Below are positions 10,846-23,553 of a DNA stretch of 64,000 nt, one piece after another (within the stretch, counting starts at the first letter, position 1; each line of letters starts with the position of its first letter). The notes beneath the pieces were generated by a model. It did no database searches, was not told the origin of the DNA, and saw only the letters and a list, made by a program, of their open reading frames with translations. The stretch is from Chlorops oryzae (Eukaryota; Arthropoda; Insecta; Diptera; Chloropidae): contig CM035808.1 of assembly GCA_020466095.1 (NCBI GenBank), positions 44,268,793 to 44,332,792 of the forward strand, written 5' to 3'. The position numbers were made by a program, and so were the translations under genes.

Positions 10846-10848
10846 TTT

Positions 10849-10852
<4 letters not shown>

Positions 10853-10899
<47 letters not shown>
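10853..10899. repeat. 47-base T homopolymer
   Basis: An uninterrupted T run lies just upstream of the minus-strand gene start, so it is poly-A on the coding strand. Its position 5' to the gene means it is not a retrogene tail of that gene. Its length is likely to vary and to be hard to assemble. Confidence 0.95.
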
Positions 10900-10905
<6 letters not shown>

Positions 10906-13130
10906 TAAGGCACTGATTTCGGTTGCATTAGATTAAAAATTCATTATTGAAGTTTAGGTATAATTTTTAAATTAATTTAATTTTATTTTTATTTATTTAT
11001 TTTTCTAAAGTCTCCTTTCTTTTTCTCCCCTTCTCTTTTCAGATTACTGTGAACAGCCACGCAACAACAACTATTCAAACTAAATCTTAATATAATTTTA
11101 TAAGACCAAAAAATAAAAACTTGTAAAAATTATTTCCAGTGTACTTACCAGCTCTTCGTCCAATAGACCTTTATCGAAGAAAGGTAATTATTTCGGCCTT
11201 ACACCATCTTATGTTAAACCTTCTGAGCGTCCTTAAGCATCTCATCTCGGGCATTACATGTTTCGCCGCACAGTTGTCGCTTTGTATGTATATCGCAACA
11301 CTGTCAAAACGTTTTGTTGCCCGTGGCGTTATTGTCATGTAGCGCACAAAACACATACAACACTGGCGTTGTGAAGTGCGCGCCTCTGGAAGCTATGTAT
11401 ATTGGACTTAATTTTAATGATTGCTTAGCTGCCGGAGACGTGAATTACCAAGCGCAGCAGTAGATGCTGCTAGCCCCATTGCCTTATTCTGTCCTCCTCC
11501 TCCTCCTCCTCCTCCTCTTGACGCAGTGGCAGCCTTGCTGATGATACTGACGGATGGATAGAGAGAAGACGCGCGTACAAATTGACGCCGACGAAAAAGA
11601 CAAATTCTTAATTAGTATAATTTTGAATTAACAAAGAGAAGAGAGAGGGCGAAGGGGGAATACCTCATAAAATGTGCCTCAAGTGAAATAAATTTACGTT
11701 TTAAGACAAAATTATTATGCAAATTAATTTAGTTTTTTTTTTTTCATTTTTCACTTCGTTGGTTGGGCGTTAAATTAAAATTATTCGGTTCGATGCATGC
11801 CAGTAACAGAAAAATATGCAAAATAAGGCGCAACATTGGAAGTTTGCGTTGATTATGAATGATTTCGTCAAAAAGAAAAAAAAAACTTTAAAAACTTTAA
11901 ATAATTAAATTCAACTTAAGGAAGGCAACATCAAATTTTGCTTTTATTCTTTTTTGGTAGATATAAAAAAAATGTTTCTCTTATCGCGCTGCTGTATCTT
12001 CTAAGAGCTTAGCGAGAGAGAAATCTTCCGCCATCGACTTTTAACATAATTACTAAGTTCAACGCAAAAAGTTTTAAGTCTAGGTACTGAAATTCTTTTT
12101 TGTAGAAAATTATGGCCTGCAATGGAAAAACAATCGCTGAAGACTTAAGTGCAGCAATTTCCACTCTAGCAATGACTGCCGGAATTGATTGCGATTGCAG
12201 CTAACAAATCCATTCGGAGATTTATCCAAAAAGTAGAAAAAAAAATGAATAAAAAATGAATGACTTTCAATTTTTATTTCTTCTTTTCGAGATCATTTTC
12301 TGTCAGTTGAGTGAGAGTCCGAGTGGAAGAGAGGGCCACAAATTGATCTTAATCCGCAACTTAAACGGCATGAGTTGTTGGATCGCACGAGGTTAAGTGA
12401 ACGGGCGCGCGCGACAATGGCCAACCCGTAAATCGAAAGCAATTTCCCATAATGACCCCGAAATACAGCCATTTCAAGTCAGCGGCATTAGGATAGACTG
12501 ATGTGCCTCTGATGGCGGATGACGGATAAACGAACGAACGACCTTTTGGCTTTTATAGAATGCCGATTCGAAGGTTTATGAGAGATCATCAGATCGGATC
12601 GAAAACGGTAGTAATAGTAAGACGACGACGCCAGAGGTTTTATCGCCCCGCACTAATGGCACACTAATTCCACCGCATTCGATGTTGATCGAGAAATGAT
12701 CGAGAGAAAGCCTGAATATTAGGAGGGCATGAGAAGACGCAAGTAAATTTATGTCGCCTTGTTCTCAACTAGCTGAATGTAGTCAGCACCACTGACCGTC
12801 CTTGCCCCATGCAACATGTGTGCAACAACAAACAATGCGTGGCAATTTAGTTCAAAACATTTTTCTGGCAATTCATCGTGACTTTCAAAACCTAACGAAA
12901 AAATGTTAATAAAGAAGTTTTAAAATTAAAAAAAAAACTAAAAATTTAAAACGTCTATTGCGATGGACTTGAGCTGTGTGAAATGCCAACGGAATGGTCA
13001 AAAGCATGAAGAGTCATGTTCTCTCACGAAGAATGCTAACAAGCATGAAGCGAACATTAATTCGCTCCTTTTACCTTCAATTGTCATGGGTATTGTTGAT
13101 TTTAGAAATGAATATCAAGGCCCAGATAGA

Positions 13131-13134
<4 letters not shown>
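10900..13134. other. Non-coding stretch
   Basis: No supported gene. Contains a CCTCCT microsatellite (about 11493-11518) and complex, moderately GC-rich sequence at 12300-12800, the kind of composition often seen in regulatory or intronic fly DNA. I see no definable element. Confidence 0.35.

Positions 13135-13166
<32 letters not shown>
13135..13166. repeat. GA dinucleotide microsatellite
   Basis: (GA)n run. GAGAG is the recognition core of the insect GAGA factor, so binding is possible but not shown. It precedes the first copy of the diverged duplication. Confidence 0.9.
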
Positions 13167-13169
<3 letters not shown>

Positions 13170-13214
13170 TCTTCTTTTACTCGCAATTAGTACGCATCAT
13201 TGAACTATACTATA

Positions 13215-13530
13215 GTTACTATAGGAATGGACACTGGAGTGGTGGACACTTGAAATTCTCATGGCATATAAATATTTTGAACTTGTCATCGTTCGACTTT
13301 AACCCTTTCTGTTATTATTTTTCATGCATAATCTCAAGCCTTTTGGATCACTCATTCCTATTCTCTAATTGAGAAAACATTGAGGTCGCTGCGCTACACT
13401 TTTTCTTCCGGATGAGGGCATTTTTCGATGAAATCGTTGAAATAGAATCAATTTTCACACAAAAAGTCATTCAAAAACTAAGCCTTCAATGTAAATAGAG
13501 TGGCTTCTTATTAGATGACTTCGCTAAAAT
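13215..13530. repeat. Diverged duplicated segment, copy A
   Basis: Runs from GGACACTGGAGTGGTGGACA through AAATTCTCAT, ATCGTTGAAATAGA and AAAAACTAAGCCTTCAATG. It matches, with many differences, the segment at 16365-16610. Both copies directly follow a GA-rich array. Confidence 0.55.
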
Positions 13531-15389
13531 TCATGTCAACTAATTCATTTCCGGTGTCATTTGGGCACCAAATTGAATTTTTCGATGGGAATTGAACTCA
13601 TCAACTTCCGGTTAATTAAATATTTTCTTTTTTTTTTTTGTCACTTTTCAGTCCTTAAAATATTGGATGAATTAAAAAGGTTGAAATATTCGAATAAAGT
13701 TTCGCCTCGAGCACTTCAATTCTTAAGACAGGAATTGATTTGCGCCATCCACACTTGCCCCACTTTCAAAAACAAAAGTAAAAGAGAAAATGAATGAAAG
13801 CCAAAGACGATGTCACTTCCCTTTGAAAAGGGGCGCAAAAGAAATTAAAAATTTTCCCCATTCATGGAAAAACAAAAACGAATTCAAGGAAAAATTGAAT
13901 AAATAAAAACGTCTTACCTTGTTATCTATAATGAGATCTATTCGCAAACACACACACACACACACACACACACGTACTCTCATCAGAACTACTTTCACCG
14001 TTTAAGTATCCCTTAGAGCTTTCACAAGCCCTATGCAAGCGAAGACATGTGCAAGCCTCTTAACACTCACTCTTACTTCTTTCGATGCCACATTTTAATT
14101 CACATCCTCTTTTAAGAGGATGGCAAGGAGGGCTTGTGGAAAGTCAACACAACAGATGGCCAACGACGAGTTAGATAGCTTGTTCCAGTTCTGTAATTTA
14201 CAAAGGATATAAAGCTGGAAAAAGAGGCTGTAGATGATTATCTCCGATACGAGTTAGAAAATCCTTATTATTATTGCTTTTTTCGCCCCTCCTTTTCTCT
14301 GCGTTGACTCTAAAGCGCATTGTACACACCTTGACTTGAAGATTTTCAATTTTCCATTTTCTTCACAAATCTAGAACGCGTCGTTCGTGTGGCCTGGAGA
14401 TTCTTAGCCACGAAATTGTTGGCGCTCTACGCCAACAAACAAGACAGGAAATTGCAGTAAGGAAGCAAGCGGACTACTAACCTACAGAGCTCAGCGGATA
14501 GAATTTTATCGGATAAAATGATTTTACAATACATACATTTTCGTTTTCATTCTCGCTTTCATTTTTTCTTCACTTCTAATTCTTTTTTGTTCTTTTTCTT
14601 TACCCTTAAGACGGGCTTTCACTTTGCTAATGGGGAGTAAATGGAGAGCATGTTAAGACGTTTGATTGTGGGCGTTTATTGTAGGGACGACGCTTCCTGT
14701 GCCTGCCAACCAACACACACACTCAGTGAGCATAAAAATAAAAAGGATCTACTTTACTTTACTACTTGCTTATCCTAAGCTTTTAATCTTAATTTCCTAA
14801 GGCTTTAGGTAAAAGAACGCATCTGACAAAATGGGAATGTTGTTGCTTTTGCGTCTTACTGTCCGTCCGTCCGTCCGTCTGTCGCTCTGTCTGGTTGCGT
14901 GCATTAGCGACGACATTTTGGCATAAGTGCTTCTTTGGAAATTAATAGAAGTTATTGCAGCGTTTAAGAATGAGGAGCCACACCGACCCTTTGGAAGAAA
15001 TTTTATTTCAAGTTGAAAAATAAAAGCTTTAAGGTATGAAGGAAGACGCATACGAGTAAGTACCAACATTTTAGCATATTGACGTGCAAAAAGCACTTGG
15101 GTGTTTTAACTGTGGGAATAATGGTTGCTCGAAGACATTGAAAGGCTTTTTGTTTATAGTGCAAAAGCTTTTCGAACGCAACTAATTTCAATTAAATTTA
15201 CATTAAAGCTATTCATTTGCTTTTCCTTTATCATTTGATAAGTAGCTTTGAAGATTTTTAGTTTTATTCGTGCATAAAGGCTTTGTTCTTCGAAACAAAG
15301 AATAGTTTGGCGTTAAAGTAAATATGTATGTGTAATACGAAAAGATTAAGAACAAGAACCAAGCCATGTGTTTAAATTTTGAAGAACAT
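13531..15389. other. Non-coding stretch with CA and CCGT microsatellites
   Basis: (CA)n lies at about 13947-13973 and (CCGT)n at 14861-14880. No gene supported. The 99-residue minus-strand ORF at 14797-15096 has no recognisable domain. Confidence 0.4.
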
Positions 15390-16310
15390 TAAATGGCAGA
15401 AAGAGAGAAACAGAGCTAATAGACGGGAGAGAAAAAAGAAAAGAGAAATATAGATTAAGAGAAGGAGAGAGAAAGAAAAAGAGAAAGAGAGATACAGAAA
15501 GATAGAGACAAAAAGAGAAAGAAAGAGAGAGAAAGAAAGAGAGAAAGAAAGAGAGAAAGAAAGAGAGAAAGAAAGAGAGAAAGAAAGAGAGAAAGAAAGA
15601 GAGAAAGAAAGAGAGAAAGAAAGAGAGAAAGAAAGAGAGAAAGAAAGAGATAGAAAGAAAGAGAGAGAAAAGAGAACAAAATAGAAAAAGGCGAGGTTGA
15701 GAAAGAATGAGCAAAAATGAGAGAAAGAATGAGAGAAAGAAAGAGAGAAAGAGAAATATATGAAAAATAGAGATACAGGAAGAGAGAAAAAGATGTAAAG
15801 AAAGAAAATGAGAAGATGAGAAGAGTGAGAAGGCGAGATTTGAAGAAAGAGATATAAAAAGAGATAACAAAAGACAAATACTGAAAAAGATACAGAAGGA
15901 GCGCGAAAGAGGTCAAGAAAGAGAGAAAGAAATCGAAAGAGGTCGAGAAAGATGAAAAGAGAAAGAGAGAAAGAGAGAAGAGGGATACAGAGAAAGAAGT
16001 GATAAGGAGGTAGAGAAAGAGGAGAAGGTAGAAAGAAAGAGCGAGAGAGAAAAAGAAAGAGAGAGAAAGATAAAAAGATAGAGAAAGAGAAAGGAGCGAG
16101 GTTGAACGAGAATGAGAAAAATAATTATAGCGAGAGTGAGATAGGAAGAGAAGAGAGGGAAAAATGTTAAGAGAGAAAAAAATAAGATGAAAAGAGGGAG
16201 AATCCGGGATAAGAAGAGTGAAAGTGGCGGAAAAAGAGAGCGAAAGAAACCAAGAAAGAGAGAAAGAAAGGGAGAGACCGAGAAACAGAAAAAGAGAAGG
16301 AGCTGAAGTA
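15390..16310. repeat. GA-rich low-complexity array with 12-bp minisatellite
   Basis: About 900 bp of almost pure purine on the plus strand. At its core (about 15530-15655) is a regular GAGAAAGAAAGA tandem array. The long minus-strand ORFs rich in Leu, Phe and Ser are frame products of this repeat and not genes. Confidence 0.9.
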
Positions 16311-16364
16311 AGTCCATTTCTTGCACTTCTTCAATCGAAAATCAGTTGGCATTATAATGCTAAA

Positions 16365-16610
16365 CATGGGCGCTGGAATGGTGGACTTTTGAAACTCTCA
16401 TATGCAATAACTATTTGGACATTGTTACCGCTCTACTCACTCGCACTTCTTCTTATGGATGAGATCGTTCAAAGTTCTCTACGAAGTCCTTCAAATAGAT
16501 TCACTCCAAAAACTTAGCCTTCGATGAGAATAGATCCCAATTGAAGTTTAATAGACTTCAAAGAGATTTCCGCAAACTTCTTTAAAGGAGACTTTTCGAA
16601 GACGCATTCA
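16365..16610. repeat. Diverged duplicated segment, copy B
   Basis: GGCGCTGGAATGGTGGACTT, AAACTCTCAT and AAAAACTTAGCCTTCGATG occur in the same order as in copy A at 13215-13530. Copy B follows the GA-rich array just as copy A follows a GA microsatellite. Confidence 0.55.
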
Positions 16611-17224
16611 TTGAAACCATTAAAATCATTCAAACGGAACCAATTAAGCTCGCTTAACGACTCAGCTAGCCATTTTTACTACCCAGAATAACTTTTTTTT
16701 TTTCTTTAAATATTTCGCTGTGAAGAGTGTCCAAAACAAGCGCAAATTGTCACATACAGTCCATGACAAATAGCGCGGAAAAATTGCAGCATTTTTTATT
16801 TTTATGAAACGTGCGCAAAAAAGGAGCAAAACCAGAAAAGAAAAAAACTGAAAGAAAGGACGATTTAATGTGCATGTGAAAAGGGGAAAGTGAGAGTCCC
16901 GCATAATTTCCATCGTGCTCCACAAACTTTCTCGCCAGTTTCATAGTTTTTCGAGTACTGCAAAATTACCGTTTTGCAATATTCGTAGAATTACAGCGCC
17001 ACGCGCCATTTTATTCGACATTCGCAGCAATTCCATTGGAAAATTATGCCGTCGCTGAATTAAGTTGGAAAAAGGATGCTTGGGCTATTAATTTCGCACA
17101 GTTCAATGAAGAAAGAGTGCAAATTGAGCAATATTTCAGGATATAAATCACACACATTGAGTTTAAAATTGAGCATAAAAAGATACTTTAGGAATGGTGC
17201 AGTAAAAGTTGACGGGATTCTTTT
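16611..17224. other. Non-coding spacer
   Basis: No supported gene. ORFs here overlap on the same strand and lack domains. Confidence 0.35.
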
Positions 17225-18010
17225 TTAATATCCTTTCGATATTCTTTTTTATTTCATTCAATTGCTTAATTTTTAAAAATTTTTAAATTTTATACTTTTC
17301 ATAATTTTTATAATGTTTATAATATTTATAATATTTATACAATAATTTTTATCATTTTTATAATTTCTATAGTTTTAATAATTTTTATAATTTTAATGTG
17401 TTACAATTTTTATAATTTTTATAATTTTTATAATTTTTATTATATATTTATAATTTTTTATTTTAATTTTTATAATTTTTATTTTAATTTAATTTTTATA
17501 ATTTTTATAATTTTTATATTTATAATTTATTATTTATAATTTTTATAATTTTTATAATTTTTATAATTTTTATAATTTTATTATAATTTTTATAATTTAT
17601 ATTTATAATTTTTTATAATTTTTATAATATTTTTATAATTTTTATAATATTTTTATAATTTTATATTAATTTTTTATAATTTTATATAATTTTATAATTT
17701 ATATTATAATTTTATAATTTTAATTTATAATTTTTATAATTTTTATAATTTTTAATAATTTTTATATTATTTTTATAATTTTTATAATTTTTTAAATTTT
17801 TAATAATTTTTATAAATTATTTTATAATTTTATATAATTTTTATAATTTTAATAATTTTATAATTTTATATTAATATTTTTATTAAATTTTTATAATATT
17901 TATCTACTTAATATATTTTTATAATTATTTTAAATAATTTTTATAATTTTATAGTTTATAATTTTTATAATTTTATATTTTTTAATATTAATTTAATATT
18001 TACACTTTTA
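17225..18010. repeat. AT satellite, degenerate TTTATAATTT array
   Basis: About 785 bp made almost only of A and T, with a dominant unit of 9-10 bp (TATAATTTT). Units vary in length and phase. Such tracts are prone to slippage and are often unpaired or matrix-attachment-like; the latter is inference. Confidence 0.9.
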
Positions 18011-20222
18011 TAGTTTAATTCTTTATGCATAGCTATATCACCTCCTCAACTCAATCAGATCGGACCCTAATCACTTCCAAAAAGAGGATATTCTTAAAAC
18101 ATTTTGTCATTTTCGAAGACCTAGATTGCTCTTTGAGATTTATTTCTTTTTCCTTGACCCTCAACGAGTTTACACACCAATGCCTGTTCGAATCTTTACC
18201 GCATAGCATTCACACTTCCCACTCACTCTTGAGATCATCATTTTAAGAGCACTTACGCACTTCGTAATCCGTAATTCAACAAAAATAGACGCTATTTGTC
18301 TCTTTTATGACCCTCTCCAGAGTCCAATAATGTTGCCTAATTCAGTAAAATTGCTGTTAACTTTTGATCTTTACGATCTTATCTATGGCACTTTGCTGCT
18401 TTTCAATAAACTTTTCATGAAACAAAACAAAAAAATGTAAAGATTTTTCCTCGGCTCAGCCTCGTCAAATGGGTGATTTCTTGGATTTTATGATCAAAAC
18501 TTTACAAGTCATCATCATCGAGTGCTTTGTAGCGACTTGCACTTCAAACAAAACTTCAAACTTAAATGCGATCATAAATCGAACAATGACGATCATCGTC
18601 ACAACATTGCGGCCACATTCTGGTCGGACTTGTTGTCACTTCTTACTGTCAGAAATTGATGGGGCGGCTGGTTGGAATGCTTGAAAACCTTTCATCGCTA
18701 AGAGGATTACCGACAGCAAATGCTTGTGTTTATTGACCAACCGACCAGACAATTCGAGTTGCATTCGACAGCAAAAAAAGTTGCTCGATGAAAGCCGATT
18801 TCTGAAATTTTTTCTCGGGCTTATTCATTCGGGTTTTGGATCACAAAAAAAAAAACGTGGATTAGTTTTTTCCTCATACTGGTTTTCCATAAAAAAAGGT
18901 GTCAATGAAAAAAAAGGAGCTCATGGATTCGTTTTGTGTTACAAATTATTTCTGTCTTCTCTAATAAACAAACTTGTCTCTTATTTTCATAATTTCCTTT
19001 TTCATCAATCAACTTTTCATTTTGAGGAAAAAAACAGAAGAAGAAAAAAACTTCTCTCTTTAACAATGTCATGACATGGGAGCAGGTGGAAATACCCAGT
19101 AGCTCGCCGGTAATGCGATATAAAACTTATAATGATCGGGTTTCGTTAAGACGCGGAGATTTCGGAGAATTACTGGGCTTTAAATATAATTCAAAGCATG
19201 AAAGGAATAAAAGCGTGGGTCGCAAAAAGTTTTTTCCCACTCTCCAAAGAGATATAAATAGATGCCTTCAATGAAGATGAAGCAAAAGTGAACCCAAATG
19301 AATTAAATGTCATCACTAGAAAAGAGTGGACTCGTTATTTAAAAGAATGTTGAGTGTAACAGAATAAAGAAGGGAAATAAGACGCTATAGGTCAGTTTTA
19401 CAAAACGACCAAAAGAAGGGAAACGTTAAAAGCTAATGGAATAGGCGCCTGCGGGAAGCTCCGAGCCCTTGAAGACGATTTGAATGGAAAAGTCCGAACT
19501 CGGTAATATCCAGAAGGATAACCCAAAAAACAAATTAATATGGAGTAGAGTTCGAATCCAAGGGCACTCTCTATACAAAACACTCCCTATAGTTACAGCA
19601 CTAGAACTTAGATCATACAAGAACCAATCAAACCCTGAAAGAATTTAGTTCCTTAAGGAATCACAGACGGCCAGATTAATTCACAATATATTATCTACAG
19701 GTGAGTTCTCGGGTGCTCTATAGTGGCAGTCTGGATTCACTTGAGGATGAATTTAAGTTCCAGATTGAATTTTTTAGATAAATAGAGGTATCCCGTCCGA
19801 CAGTAGGAAAATTACACAAGGATACTATTTTATATAGAAGAAAGAAAAAATGTCAATTAACATAAATAAATTAACTAGGCGTTGAGTATCAAGAAGAAAT
19901 CTATAAAAGCTATCGTTTAAAAGAAGATCTATGGATGGCTCAATACTGATAGAATATTGGCAAAGCCTGAGGTATCCTTCATAATTCCTTTATTTCCTCA
20001 TGGAGCAGAGGCCAAGCCTGAGATAAACCAAACTAAATATTAGCCCATATAAAGTCAGGATCTTAGAGATGTTAAGGTTAGGGCTATTACAACTTAATGG
20101 CCATCTCAGGCCAAAACCATTTAAAATAGCAGATCTACACGGCGCACTTGGTAAGAGACTTTGTCGTGAAGATTAAGAGACCATATGCTATAAATGATGT
20201 GAATGTTGAGGCTCAAAGTCTT
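18011..20222. other. Non-coding stretch, possibly containing degraded retroelement sequence
   Basis: No intact ORF with a domain. The part at 19400-20200 has a more even base composition than its surroundings and could be an old, decayed repeat, but I can name no family. Confidence 0.3.
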
Positions 20223-20230
20223 CAACGAGC

Positions 20231-20395
20231 CAGTAGCGTAGCAAAGGAGAGTCGAAGGGGCAAACCGCCCTGGTTGCAATATCATACTTCAATTTTTGTG
20301 AAGGTATTTTTATTAAGGCCGGTTGGACGGGGCGGCATTTCCTGCATTGTGCCACCATCAAGCCCCGGGCGCCAAATCGTCTCGCTACGTCACTG
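20231..20395. mobile_element. hAT-type MITE (165 bp)
   Basis: Ends are CAGTAGCGTAGC on the left and, read inward from the right, CAGTGACGTAGC, typical of hAT elements. Flanking 8-bp target duplications are CAACGAGC (20223-20230) and CAATGAGC (20396-20403), with seven of eight bases equal. No coding capacity. The single mismatch suggests an older insertion. Confidence 0.75.
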
Positions 20396-20403
20396 CAATG
20401 AGC

Positions 20404-21124
20404 CCTTCTAAAGCCGCGACTTAACTTTCCTCTTCTTCATGAAAAAGGTCAAGGGCAAACTGGAACAAAGCAGTTAGACCGGATTAAATGGCCGAAGAGA
20501 TCTACTAGAGTCGAAGCGCCTCTTTTTTGCCAAGGGTATATTTGCGACTAGTCAGTGAGGAGTTGGAGAGTGATATAAATTCCAGCAAGAATTATATGTT
20601 ATGTATATATTTTGTTAATATTGAAATAAATTTTTAAAAATTATTGTTAACGTATGTATAGGATATTTTTAGGTCTAAAAACATTTTTTATAATACATCC
20701 GATTAAATCAATTTTTAAACCAATCAAAAAAGGTCCTCAAAGGAAAACCAATTTCATGAAATATGAAATATTTAAATACGTTTTATATACTCAATAATTC
20801 CTTTTCAAAAAAATTGCATAGAATTATTTCAACAGCATTTTATCTTTTTTTAAATCGAATTTTGTGTCAAAGCCATTCGGATTAGTAACCACAGAAGCAA
20901 AGTAAAAAAAAAATTAATAAATAAAACCTAAAGATATACAGTAGAGTATGGATAGTGTGCGCTCCGGATAGAATGTAAACCTCGGTGGTGTGAAAACATG
21001 GACTGGAGTTTATTCGTCAGATTTGGTAGAGCTGGTATTCTCACTCTACAAAAGCTTCATGAGAAGGCCGTTCAACGGCCCTATTGATTTTTTTTTCCAA
21101 ACAAATAATTTTTATGAACCTTAT
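20404..21124. other. Non-coding spacer
   Basis: AT-rich. At about 20939-20975 a CAGTAGAGTATGGATAGTG string looks like the end of a pogo/Tigger-type element, but no matching second end was found. Confidence 0.3.
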
Positions 21125-21252
21125 ATGCTTTCCAGACGTACAACGAAATCTCGGGATTTCAGAACAAAATTGAAATCGCCTGGATTTCAAATGTCAAATT
21201 TGTTCGAAAATTTTCTGAAATCTCGAGATTTCGTTGTACGTCTGAAAAGCAT
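21125..21252. repeat. Palindromic MITE-like inverted repeat
   Basis: Two inverted arms of about 40 bp (CAGACGTACAACGAAATCTC and its complement, with few mismatches) are separated by about 45 bp. The palindrome continues outward through ATGCTTT/AAAGCAT. As RNA it would form a long hairpin. No separate target duplication is evident. Confidence 0.75.
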
Positions 21253-22669
21253 GTTACATGAAAAATTTTATTTAGAAAAATTGATTCTCGATAGTTTGAA
21301 CAGTCTCGGTTGTATCAACAATCCTTGAAAATATTAGTTCACTCTATTCAGAGTCACCTGTACATTGCATTCACAATTTTAATACTTTTTATGGATGAAC
21401 AGAAAAATCGCAACTAATTTCCATGCAAAACTAAACATGAATATTTTTGAAAAAATGTTATTTAAGGCCTAGAAAAACACACAAAACGAGCCATAAAATA
21501 TGTTAACAACGGCATTTTTCGTTGTGGTCTTTGTTCCTGTTATTGAAAATTCCTCGTTTTTTACTTCTTCTGTTGTTGATGTTGTTGTTGTTGTTGTTAG
21601 TGCTGCGGTTAATTTCATGTTTTGTGTAAAGTTTCAAGTTGATTGTTGTTATTTTCGTCGCACTGTGTGTAATTGTGTAATATTTGTGGATGTTGCCAAA
21701 GTTTTGATGTTGCAAAATGAAAATTCCACAAAAATTTTATTGTACAACAAGGAGATTTTCCACCTGCCACATGTATGAACACCGAGAACGCACAGACGAC
21801 ACACAGACTTGAGCATACGACTGGCAACACCCACGAGCGGTCAACTTATAAAATGCATTAACACACGAGCTCGCTTTGACCTCATTTAATGTGGATGCAC
21901 TTAATTGCAATTGAACCTTTTGGCAGGACACGCATTCCGTGAATCGGAATAACACGTATGAATGTATGCCTTTGCCGCGGCTCGTGCCTTTGTCCCGTAT
22001 GTCTTTGTGTGCGTATGCGTGCGTTCATTCGTTTGTGAAATTTTAAAATGAAATTTATTAATTTTTTCGTTTTCGTTGCCTCATGCCTACAAGGGGCAAA
22101 GAGAACTACGTCTCTATGGGACACAAAATGAAGAGAGAACGCTCGCGCTCGCGCTCGGTAAACGGATGAACAAACTCGAATGTTGGCCAAACTAAATGAA
22201 ATTACCATAAATTGCGGCATAAATTCACCATAAACCGAATGCCCCCGAATGCGAATGGAGGCAGGCAATTGCGGTCCAATTTATTCATGCGTACGCGATT
22301 GTCTTGATGTAAGCGAAATTTTATTTCAAAAGGGGGGCGGCGAAAGAACGAGCAGTGCATTTAAGTTTGGGTGAGTTTGTGCTTTTAATTAAAATTTGCC
22401 ATAATTTATTTTCGAATTGAAAAGGGAAGCCCAAAACCAAAAGCCTTAAGAGCACTGGAAAAGTGATCTGCAATTATTTTGTTGATTCATATTTGAATTT
22501 ATTTGAGCCATTATTTTACGGAAGTCTGTCCAGAGTTCATTGTCTTTGAACGAGTAATTTCAATTACCGGCGTATAAAGGGTTAAAACTAGTTTTTTTTT
22601 TAATATTTATAGAATTTAGAGACTGCACATTTCGTCGGTTGACATTATCTTCTATTGGTTCAACTTTAT
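21253..22669. other. Non-coding stretch
   Basis: No supported gene. GTT-rich sequence around 21572-21600 produces the opposed ORFs seen there. Confidence 0.35.
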
Positions 22670-23265
22670 ATTCTCCTTTTTCTCCATTTTTAGATTTTCT
22701 TCTTCTTGTTATTGTTCTTATTGTTCTTCTTCTTTTGCTTCTGTTAGTTTTTCTTCTTTAGCTCTTCTTGTTGTTCTTCTTGCTGTTCTTCGTGTTGTTC
22801 TTCTTGTTACTTTTCTTGATTTTCTTCTTGTTGTTCTCTTGGTGTTCTTGTTGTTGTTCTTCTTCCAGCTCCTTTACTTTTTCTTATTTTAGTTATTCTT
22901 ATTTTCGTTCCTTCTCTTGTTCTTACTTTTGTCCTTCTTTTGTTTGTTCTTCTTTTGGCTCTTGTCCTTATTCTTCTTTTCGTTATTCCCGTTATTCTTC
23001 TCGTTGTTTTTCTGGTTGTTTTTCTGGTTGTTCTTCTCGTTTTTCATTTTGGATATTCTTCTTCTTTTTGTTTATCTTGCTATGCTTCTTTTCTTATTGC
23101 CATTGTTCTTTCAATCCTGTTTCTTTTGTTCTTGTCTTTGTTTCTGTCCTTTTTCGTCTTGTTTTTGGTTGTTTTGGGTTCTTCTTTTTTTCCTGTTACT
23201 GGCTCTGTTATTATTCTTTGTCTTCCTACTCCCGTTCTTCGTTGTCTAGGCATATCCTGTAATTG
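22670..23265. repeat. Pyrimidine-rich TTCTTCTTGTT low-complexity tract
   Basis: Degenerate CTT/GTT triplet sequence. It keeps three plus-strand frames open at once (Ser/Phe/Leu-rich ORFs), which is the signature of a repeat and not of a protein gene. Confidence 0.8.
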
Positions 23266-23553
23266 ATACTACGATTTTTGTCCTTTCAGTCGACCTGGCT
23301 AACATTATCCAGCACTTTTGTATTCTCTTCTGAAGCCCTTACTGGACAATGGACTAACCAAGTGCGTTGAATACTGTATAACCAGATGTGTGGAGAAAGA
23401 GTAAGTACTGCTTATTTCTTTGCGGCAGGACATCCGAAAAGTGGTCCTTGGACTGACTTTGGCTTTTTGGCTGCAGTTTTCAGACCTCTCTGAGTAGTTC
23501 CGAAGAGCCTGCCTGATATGAATTTCTTCTTTTATATTGCTTATGACCATTTA

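Noticed and set aside
10853..10899. Poly-A tail of a processed retrogene
   Set aside because: On the coding strand the A run lies 5' to the minus-strand gene, the wrong side for a retrogene tail.
15346..16367. Several long minus-strand ORFs rich in Leu, Phe and Ser
   Set aside because: They exist in more than one frame over the GA-rich array and show only repeat-encoded residues.
22768..23266. Three overlapping plus-strand ORFs of 108-164 residues
   Set aside because: All three frames are open because of CTT/GTT low-complexity DNA; there is no domain or codon bias.
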